Source: JAWOJF01 sp046481785 (GTDB taxonomy: Bacteria; Bacteroidota; Ignavibacteria; Ignavibacteriales; Ignavibacteriaceae). From it: a DNA stretch of 6,432 nucleotides. The position numbers were made by a program, and so were the translations under genes. The notes below the pieces were generated by a model. The model was not told the DNA's origin, made no database searches, and saw only the letters and a list, made by a program, of their open reading frames with translations. The DNA lies in NCBI GenBank assembly GCA_046481785.1, contig JAWOJF010000067.1:1-6432 (forward strand), written 5' to 3'. Numbering within the stretch: the first letter of the stretch is position 1; each line of letters opens with the position of its first letter. Positions 1 through 5,458 of the stretch are shown here, one piece after another.

Positions 1-1609
1 CTTCAAATAACGTTGCTATTTCCTGTCCAAGTGAATTAAAAACTTTTAAAGATACATAACTGTTGGAAGGTACTGAGTATTTAATACGGGTAACAGGGTT
101 AAACGGATTCGGATAGTTTTGCTGTAATGCGAAAATTTTAGGAGCGGAATTATAATCTTCTACATCCGTAGTAATTTTAACAAGTCCCGCAACAGCAGTA
201 CTTAAAGAACTATTTGCCTCAGTTAAAGATGCAGCAGCGGAAACTGATGAAGAATAATTCTGGTTCATAGAACTTTGTGCCAATTCCACCGCTGCGGCAA
301 ATGTATTCCATGATTCTGCAGTATATTCAGTTTCGTTTAAAGTGTCGGCATATGCAATCAGCGAATCGAGCTGGTTATAGTTTACTCCTACATCCACAAC
401 TGCAAAGAATGCGGGTTTGGTTTTATTAAATCTATCCCATAATGAAGAAGCAGTTTGACTTCTAAATGTCCACTCGTCATTTAATCCGTCTTTTGCTACA
501 GTAATTACTTTTCCACGCCCGGAAAAGTAACTTCTTTCAAGAAAACATTTAAATAACTGCGCATACTGGTTAGCCTGCAGTTCAAGCTGTTGGGCAGAAG
601 GACTTGTTGTATTAAGCTGAACATCAAATTCAGTTACAGCTATTTCATCACATATAGGATCAAATTTATTATAAGAAGCTATCCACTCTCCGGCAGTAGG
701 ATAATCATTCCATGCATTATGTTCCTGCATCCCAATACCGTCAAGAAATCCAGCCTGGTAGATAGGAGTACAAAGTCTTACAATGCCGTCTGCCTTAGCC
801 GGATCATGTGTATTGTAATCATTGTAATAAAGTTTAATCTGGGTTTCACCATATTCTTCTGTGTATTTCCGGGTATATTCAAATGCTTTCATAATATAGC
901 TCATATCACCATAAACAGTATACCATTCATTGCCGTTAGTACGATCAGTGCCTGAACCGTCGTTTATTGCTTCATTAACAACATCCATAGCACTTAATAA
1001 ACCGGGCCAATCTTCATGCAGAATCCTTATTACTTCTTTAATATAGTTTTCCATCCTCTGGTTCATTAATTCCGGGGTTAAGTATTCTGCCTGGGCGTTA
1101 TAACCTGTACGGAAAAAACCTGTGCCCGGCGTTTGACTATGCCAGACCAATGTATGTCCGCGGAAAGTAAAACCCTGGCGTTCTGCCCAGTCTAACTGTG
1201 CTATCAGATTTCCATTAAATCTTACAACAGGATTAACATTAGCAGAATCTCTTTCAGCATCACTTGCTGCATTATTATATGCCGTAGTACTTGCATTCAT
1301 ATCAATTGTATATTGCGGTTTCATATTGTTGCCGGGAGACATACTGTTCATATGATACTTTATAAGATATCCGCCATTTGGAGCTAACGCAGTATTCGCT
1401 GCACCTGGTACAGGCGGATCATTCGGAAATTTAATATGCGGATATGATAAAAGGCATCCTATATAAAAGTCGTTTGCAAAAACATCTTTTAATGCCGGTA
1501 CATTAGTTTCAATTGTATCAGATTGTGAATGTGCTGAAGAAGAAAAAATAAGTAGTAAAGTTATGATTACAAACTTTATATTTTTTTCTCTCATTATCAT
1601 TATTTTCAT
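1..1609 (-). CDS. Secreted GH10 endo-1,4-beta-xylanase with FIVAR module and T9SS sorting domain (3'-truncated by window edge)
   Basis: This gene encodes a retaining endo-xylanase that should cut internal beta-1,4 bonds of xylan outside the cell. 536 codons are visible; the C-terminus runs off the left edge. Residues 1-29 form a signal peptide (basic start, hydrophobic core, AHSQ end). The GH10 barrel spans about 36-405. Its hallmarks are RGHTLVWHSQTP (H152, W156, Q159), DVVNEAI with acid/base E213, MQEH (Q295, H297), and AVTEFD with nucleophile E327 and D329. Residues 411-478 match a FIVAR module (YTAESWNTFAAAVELA, then alanine-rich helices). From 494 on, FALQQNYPNPFNP begins a type A T9SS tail, of which roughly 45 residues are missing. 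Two cleft residues usual in the family are replaced (G93, A372). The Met at 1609 is chosen because GAGGA lies just upstream and the signal peptide begins there; Met codons at 1600 and 1594 are alternatives. Family assignment is very secure; xylan as substrate is inferred from the family. Confidence 0.95.
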   Translation of the reverse strand, partial: MKIMIMREKNIKFVIITLLLIFSSSAHSQSDTIETNVPALKDVFANDFYIGCLLSYPHIKFPNDPPVPGAANTALAPNGGYLIKYHMNSMSPGNNMKPQYTIDMNASTTAYNNAASDAERDSANVNPVVRFNGNLIAQLDWAERQGFTFRGHTLVWHSQTPGTGFFRTGYNAQAEYLTPELMNQRMENYIKEVIRILHEDWPGLLSAMDVVNEAINDGSGTDRTNGNEWYTVYGDMSYIMKAFEYTRKYTEEYGETQIKLYYNDYNTHDPAKADGIVRLCTPIYQAGFLDGIGMQEHNAWNDYPTAGEWIASYNKFDPICDEIAVTEFDVQLNTTSPSAQQLELQANQYAQLFKCFLERSYFSGRGKVITVAKDGLNDEWTFRSQTASSLWDRFNKTKPAFFAVVDVGVNYNQLDSLIAYADTLNETEYTAESWNTFAAAVELAQSSMNQNYSSSVSAAASLTEANSSLSTAVAGLVKITTDVEDYNSAPKIFALQQNYPNPFNPVTRIKYSVPSNSYVSLKVFNSLGQEIATLFE

Positions 1610-1612
1610 AGT

Positions 1613-1617
1613 TCCTC
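1613..1617 (-). promoter_or_regulatory. Ribosome binding site of the xylanase gene
   Basis: On the minus strand GAGGA is followed by ACT and then the ATG at 1609. The three-base spacing is short. The in-frame Met codons at 1600 and 1594 would give 12 and 18 bases, so the true start could be the Met at 1600. The signal peptide survives with either choice. Confidence 0.5.
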
Positions 1618-1637
1618 ACTTTTTGTATGTATGAATT

Positions 1638-1679
1638 TTATCCAGTTATTAGCAGCTTATTTATACGTTATCAGTTTAT
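1638..1679 (-). repeat. Pair of similar 12-mers upstream of the xylanase start, possible operator
   Basis: On the minus strand ATAAACTGATAA (1679-1668) and ATAACTGGATAA (1649-1638) share the layout ATAA-CTG-ATAA. They lie about 30 bp apart, near three helical turns, and end 28 bp before the start codon. Such spacing would fit a regulator site, but AT-rich DNA yields such pairs by chance. No regulator is encoded in the window. Confidence 0.2.
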
Positions 1680-1976
1680 CCAATCAGAAGAACTAATTGA
1701 AAAATGATTTTTGGTAAATATGAGACAGGTAAAAACGAAAATGCCCGGGCTCCAAATAAAAGTAACCAGAAAACATTAATGCGGCCTTTCTCAATAGATT
1801 CAGTTGCTACTATTTTAAAAATTGAACCGTTTTAATACTATCAAAAACATTTCATAATATCAAGCCGATTATTATTCCTTTTTGATAAAAAAAAGACAAA
1901 CTTCATCTATTTAGATGCCGGAGAATGGCAATAAGTATACCAAAACAGTTCTTTTTAACTGCAGTGTTAATAATAA

Positions 1977-2007
1977 AACAGCCTGTCCATAGTATGAACA
2001 GGCTGTT
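1977..2007 (-). terminator. Rho-independent terminator of the three-repeat protein gene
   Basis: A perfect 10-bp inverted repeat (AACAGCCTGT at 1977-1986, ACAGGCTGTT at 1998-2007) encloses an 11-base loop. Read on the minus strand, the second arm runs straight into TTTTATTATT, a fair U-tract; on the plus strand the following bases are AATTATC. The structure therefore serves the minus-strand gene whose stop codon lies 46 bases upstream. It implies that most transcripts end here and that the xylanase gene has its own promoter. Confidence 0.85.
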
Positions 2008-2016
2008 AATTATCTA

Positions 2017-2068
2017 AAGAAGCAAATTATATGCTTCTTAAATGCACATACTATTACTTAAGAAGCAT
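2017..2068 (-). repeat. Overlapping, mutually exclusive hairpins at the stop codon of the three-repeat protein gene
   Basis: AAGAAGCA (2017-2024) pairs with TGCTTCTT (2032-2039) across 7 bases. The same central segment, ATGCTTCTTAA (2031-2041), also pairs perfectly over 11 bp with TTAAGAAGCAT (2058-2068), which encodes the last residues (MLLK) of the upstream protein. The two hairpins cannot form together. They lie between the stop codon and the terminator. They could affect 3' end stability or termination, or merely be a small local duplication of the gene end. Confidence 0.5.
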
Positions 2069-5000
2069 TAACTTTTTAACGCTTACAAAGTCTCCTGCTT
2101 TAATTCTGTAGAAATAAACACCGGAAGCAAGATTAGAAGCATTAAAATTAACTTCATAGTAACCAGGGTTGTATGAACCTTTTACAAGTTCAGTAACCAT
2201 GCTACCCAAAGCGTCATAAACTACAAGGCTAACATCACTGGTCTGTGGAACCGAGAAAGCTATTTTTGTAGTTGGGTTAAACGGATTTGGATAATTCTGT
2301 TCAAGTGCAAACTGATTAGGTATAAGACCTGGTTGTTTAACGCCTACAACATGTTCAGGAACATCGATAGCAGGACCAAGATCAACATTAACGTTAGTTA
2401 AGGTTAACCCGGTTGTTGTAGAGTTATTGATACCAAAGTTTATACTATTAAACATAGTAGATACCTGAGCTGAGTCTGTTACTATTCCACCGAATTCATA
2501 GCCGTCTTTATGGAAATAGTATCTGACTTCATTTGCACCATCCAGAGGAGTAATGGAAATATCAAAATGATAAGTTCCTGCTGAGCCTGCTGCGCCTGCA
2601 GGTCTCTGGGTATGATCACTAAGAACAATAGCACCTGCACTGTTTGTGCTTATCCAGTCACCACCAACAACTGCTCCTGCTGTACCGGCTACGCCGTTAA
2701 ACTGCGGAACTACATTATTTGCATGATGAGGTAAGAATAAATAGCCGCTGCTATATGGAGAACCTGACCACTCATAACCAGCAGCAGTTGAATCAAGAGT
2801 ACCGGCACTATCGCTATGGAAAACGCCAAAACGTAGTGAACCGAATGCTTCAAAACCGCCGCCTACAAATTCTATATCACCTGTAATAACAAGTGAGGTA
2901 TCTGCTCTAAGTGCAACAGGACCGTCAAATTCACCGCGAATAGCTGAGTAGTTAGTAAGAGCGCTGCCGCTAACACTAACATCACCAATAAACTCACCGG
3001 CTTCAAGTGTCCATCCATTTATTCTGCCGCCTATAAAGCCCCAATCTGACACATAGAAAGACTGAAACGGTGCAACAGGAACTTCTATTGGCTCTCCAAT
3101 ATCAACCTGAACAGCCATTAAATTTAGCCCGGTTAATCCGGTTTCAGTTATATCGTTGCCACTATTTATTCCAAAGATAATTCCGTTAAAGCTTTCGGTT
3201 GCTCCGGCAGTATCTATTACTGTGCCGCCAAACCAATAACTGTCATCATCTTTAACAAAATACCATCTTACTTCGTTTGTTCCATCTCCTAACGGCTCTA
3301 CTGAAATTGCCCAGTTATATATGCCTGCTGTCATGTCTGCTCTCGCAGGTGCCTGGTTAACAACTCCCATTGTTGAGGTTCCGCCGCTGAAAGAACTTAA
3401 CCAACTGCCGCCATTTACTGACCAATGTGTACCGTTTCCGCCGTTTCCGCCTACCTGGTCATTTGTTCCACTGTGTGGACTGAACATGTAGCCAAAACCG
3501 GTTTCGTTACCAACTAAACTTGCTGAATCTGTACCGGCATTTATTTCTCTTGCCCATCTTGCAGAATCTGTATTTGCATACTGTAATGTTCCGGCTGAAT
3601 CATGCCTGAATATTCCATAACGTATTGCACTCCAGCTTGTCGGATCTCCGCCTACAAATTCTAATTGGCCTGTAACTTTAATTGCTTGTCCTAAAGGTGG
3701 TGTTACATTTCCTCTGAATTCACCTCTTAAAGTAGCCCATGCACCTGCAGGTGTACTGCCGGTACCGCCCATGCCTGCATCACCAACTAGTGATAATGTA
3801 TCTTTTATTATAGGCCAGCCATGCCTGTTGATTGATCCCCAGTCTTCAACGTAATATGACTGCCATGGTGCTGTAGGAACTTCTATGGGTTCACCTAATT
3901 CAGCATTAACATTCATTACATTAAGCCCGGTTAATCCGGTTTCAGTTATATCGTTGCCACTATTTATTCCAAAGATAATTCCGTTAAAGCTTTCGGTTGC
4001 TCCGGCAGTATCTGTTACTGTGCCGCCGAACCAATAACTGTCATCCTCTTTAACAAAATACCATCTTACTTCGTTTGTTCCGTCACCCAGAGGTTGAACA
4101 GAAATTGCCCAGTTATAGATTCCTGCTGTCATGTCTGCTCTAGCAGGTGCCTGATTAACAACTCCCATTGTTGAGGTTCCGCCGCTGAAAGTACTTATCC
4201 AGCTACCGCCGCCTACTGACCAATGTGTACCATTACCGCCATTTCCGCCTACCTGATCATTTGTTCCACTGTGCGGACTGAACATATAGCCAAAACCAGC
4301 TTCATAACCAACTAGGCTTGATGAATCTGTATCAGGATAAAGAGTTCTAAGGTATCTTGCTGAATCTGTACCGGCATTATATAATGTTCCGGCTGAATCA
4401 TGCCTGAACAAACCATAACGAATTGCACTCCAGCTTGTTGGATCTCCACCTACAAACTCAAGCTGTCCTGTTACTACTACAGCACTTGAAACAGTAGCAG
4501 TTAAAGTAGGAAATTCACCTCTTAAAGTAGCCCATGCACCTGCAGGTGTACTGCCGGTACCGCCCATGCCTGCACTGCCAGGTTCGGTTGAAGGAATAAT
4601 AGGCCAGCCGTACCTGTTTATAGCACCCCAGCTAGTAACTAAGGATGCAGGAGAGGAACCTGCTGAAAGGGTTACATCATCAGCATACCATACACTGGCA
4701 CTATTATGAATTCCAAAGACAAGATATATGGTATCGGAAAATGCCGATGTGTTAGTTATATCAACTGTAATATCTTCCCATGCAGTTGAAACACCAGCGG
4801 TTCGATGCCAAAAGCCAATCAGTGCAGCATCATTATTAAACTGGCCTGTTGGTGTTGCGTCATGAGCTTCTACCCTGATATCTTTTTCGCCAACATCACC
4901 GGATTCAAAGTAAGCTTTGAATGTAAATGAAGTATAATCGGCCAATGTTGCTCCATCCGGCAGGACAAACATAAGATAAGGGGCTGCATTATAATTACCA

Positions 5001-5212
5001 ATTGTATTTTTCATAACATTGTTGCCGCTTGTTACCGGGTCATCCACAACTTCGGCTACAACATCTGCGGCTCCCCAGCCAATACCATTGAAAGTATCTC
5101 CAATAGTACTGCTCTCAAAGTCCCAGGATAGTACCTGTGCCTGCAATGTAGTTACAGAAAGTAACATAAACACTGCAACAAGGTAAGAGAACGTATATAG
5201 AAATTTTTTCAT
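2054..5212 (-). CDS. Secreted T9SS cargo protein with three tandem copies of an unrecognised domain
   Basis: The 1052-residue protein is complete, and I do not recognise its function. Residues 1-25 are a signal peptide ending LQA. Residues 27-185 (from VLSWDFESS to SVWYADDVTLS) look like a beta-sandwich, as in many carbohydrate-binding modules; this rests on pattern only. Three tandem copies of a second domain follow at about 194-454, 457-720 and 723-953. Shared landmarks are GEF, TGQLEFVGG, IRYGLFRHDSAGTL, GYMFSPH, NEVRWYFVK and NGIIFGIN. Copies 1 and 2 are nearly identical in long stretches, while copy 3 has diverged and is shorter. Residues 968-1052 are a T9SS type A tail (FALEQNYPNPFNP to KKLMLLK). 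No catalytic motif is evident. Aromatic residues and glycine/serine/threonine abound, as in surface sugar-binding proteins. Its place upstream of a xylanase suggests polysaccharide binding or a scaffold role, which is inference. The start is supported by AAAGGAG ten bases upstream and by the signal peptide. Confidence 0.93.
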   Translation of the reverse strand: MKKFLYTFSYLVAVFMLLSVTTLQAQVLSWDFESSTIGDTFNGIGWGAADVVAEVVDDPVTSGNNVMKNTIGNYNAAPYLMFVLPDGATLADYTSFTFKAYFESGDVGEKDIRVEAHDATPTGQFNNDAALIGFWHRTAGVSTAWEDITVDITNTSAFSDTIYLVFGIHNSASVWYADDVTLSAGSSPASLVTSWGAINRYGWPIIPSTEPGSAGMGGTGSTPAGAWATLRGEFPTLTATVSSAVVVTGQLEFVGGDPTSWSAIRYGLFRHDSAGTLYNAGTDSARYLRTLYPDTDSSSLVGYEAGFGYMFSPHSGTNDQVGGNGGNGTHWSVGGGSWISTFSGGTSTMGVVNQAPARADMTAGIYNWAISVQPLGDGTNEVRWYFVKEDDSYWFGGTVTDTAGATESFNGIIFGINSGNDITETGLTGLNVMNVNAELGEPIEVPTAPWQSYYVEDWGSINRHGWPIIKDTLSLVGDAGMGGTGSTPAGAWATLRGEFRGNVTPPLGQAIKVTGQLEFVGGDPTSWSAIRYGIFRHDSAGTLQYANTDSARWAREINAGTDSASLVGNETGFGYMFSPHSGTNDQVGGNGGNGTHWSVNGGSWLSSFSGGTSTMGVVNQAPARADMTAGIYNWAISVEPLGDGTNEVRWYFVKDDDSYWFGGTVIDTAGATESFNGIIFGINSGNDITETGLTGLNLMAVQVDIGEPIEVPVAPFQSFYVSDWGFIGGRINGWTLEAGEFIGDVSVSGSALTNYSAIRGEFDGPVALRADTSLVITGDIEFVGGGFEAFGSLRFGVFHSDSAGTLDSTAAGYEWSGSPYSSGYLFLPHHANNVVPQFNGVAGTAGAVVGGDWISTNSAGAIVLSDHTQRPAGAAGSAGTYHFDISITPLDGANEVRYYFHKDGYEFGGIVTDSAQVSTMFNSINFGINNSTTTGLTLTNVNVDLGPAIDVPEHVVGVKQPGLIPNQFALEQNYPNPFNPTTKIAFSVPQTSDVSLVVYDALGSMVTELVKGSYNPGYYEVNFNASNLASGVYFYRIKAGDFVSVKKLMLLK
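2354..3046 (-). repeat. Repeat domain copy 3, diverged (residues 723-953)
   Basis: This copy keeps the skeleton (SAIRGEF, VITGDIEFVGG, LRFGVFHSDSAGTL, GYLFLPHHANN, NEVRYYFHKDGYEFGGIVTDSA, NSINFGIN, LGPAIDVP) but little DNA-level identity to the other two. The glycine-rich NDQVGGNGGNGTHWS stretch is replaced by NNVVPQFNGVAGTAG. It leads into the linker and the T9SS tail. It is probably an older copy than the copy 1/copy 2 pair. Confidence 0.85.
3053..3844 (-). repeat. Repeat domain copy 2 (residues 457-720)
   Basis: This copy begins DWGSINRHGWPII and ends GEPIEVPVAPFQSFY. It carries exact DNA identity to copy 1 over 90 bases (3126-3215 with 3924-4013) and over 63 bases (3717-3779 with 4512-4574). 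Between these blocks many synonymous codon differences appear. The mosaic suggests sequence exchange between the copies. Confidence 0.9.
3851..4633 (-). repeat. Repeat domain copy 1 (residues 194-454)
   Basis: This copy begins SWGAINRYGWPII and ends GEPIEVPTAPWQSYY. It aligns with copy 2 almost without gaps, at an offset of 795-798 bases. Identity to copy 2 is near complete over residues 250-276, 304-378 and 381-431. Differences cluster in three segments: residues 206-214, 234-247 and 277-303. Those segments may be exposed loops. Confidence 0.9.
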
Positions 5213-5214
5213 AA

Positions 5215-5229
5215 TCCTCTTTCTCCTTT
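5215..5229 (-). promoter_or_regulatory. Ribosome binding site of the three-repeat protein gene
   Basis: On the minus strand AAAGGAG (5229-5223) lies ten bases before the ATG at 5212. A second purine run, GAGGA (5219-5215), lies only two bases before it. The first has the workable spacing. Together with the signal peptide that begins at this Met, they fix the start. Confidence 0.75.
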
Positions 5230-5334
5230 AATTAATTAACATGAAGTAAAATTTTCTCCGTTGAAAATAGCTGATAAATATGAATATTCGAATAGAAATT
5301 AAGTTCAGCCAAACCAACCTTCTTAAAAGAACAT

Positions 5335-5399
5335 GATGAATTCTTTCTTACCGGGTCACCTCCTTTTATCTTTAGAAAATAGTTCTGAGAGAATTCATC
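5335..5399 (-). promoter_or_regulatory. Leader hairpin presenting a strong Shine-Dalgarno-like sequence
   Basis: A 13-base inverted repeat (5335-5347 with 5387-5399, 12 of 13 positions complementary) encloses a 39-base loop. On the minus strand the loop carries AAAGGAGGTGA (5366-5356), an 11-base complement to the usual 3' end of 16S rRNA. No start codon lies at a useful distance: the nearest ATG, 21 bases on, opens only Met-Phe-Phe-stop. The element lies 123-187 bases upstream of the three-repeat gene and beside a second hairpin. It may be an unrecognised cis-regulatory leader or ribosome standby site, or a relic of a lost gene start. I cannot match it to a named riboswitch. Confidence 0.4.
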
Positions 5400-5400
5400 C

Positions 5401-5441
5401 TGTCCCGGCTATTTGCTTATTCAGCAGAATTAGCCGGGACA
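5401..5441 (-). terminator. Strong hairpin after the right-edge gene, possible terminator or processing site
   Basis: A perfect 11-bp, GC-rich stem (TGTCCCGGCTA at 5401-5411, TAGCCGGGACA at 5431-5441) starts 17 bases after the upstream stop codon. The position fits a transcript end, but no T-run follows on either strand, so it is not a classical intrinsic terminator. It may stabilise the 3' end of the upstream message or act as a partial terminator within an operon. Confidence 0.5.
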
Positions 5442-5458
5442 AGATTAATAATACTCTA

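Larger units (their letters stand above)
1610..1976. other. Non-coding region upstream of the xylanase gene
   Basis: About 370 bases lie between the terminator of the upstream gene and the xylanase start. I find no open reading frame worth calling on either strand, and no convincing sigma-70 or Bacteroidetes-type (TTTG / TAnnTTTG) promoter pair. Because a terminator precedes it, the xylanase promoter probably lies here. The only internal pattern I noticed is a pair of similar 12-mers at 1638-1649 and 1668-1679, listed separately. Confidence 0.6.

Noticed and set aside
590..955. Plus-strand open frame of 121 codons
   Set aside because: It lies wholly antisense to the GH10 catalytic domain, whose motifs are unmistakable. 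Its composition is unlike a real protein and it has no ribosome binding site.
1610..1976. A gene or riboswitch in the gap before the xylanase
   Set aside because: No open frame of useful size and no known riboswitch core could be recognised on either strand.
3053..4633. Possible satellite, CRISPR or mobile-element repeat
   Set aside because: The repeats are in frame, about 800 bp long and encode one protein domain twice. There are no spacers, terminal inverted repeats or transposase.
5323..5334. Mini-ORF Met-Phe-Phe-stop after the strong Shine-Dalgarno-like sequence (minus strand)
   Set aside because: It has three codons at a spacing of 21 bases from the motif, too short and too far to call a leader peptide.
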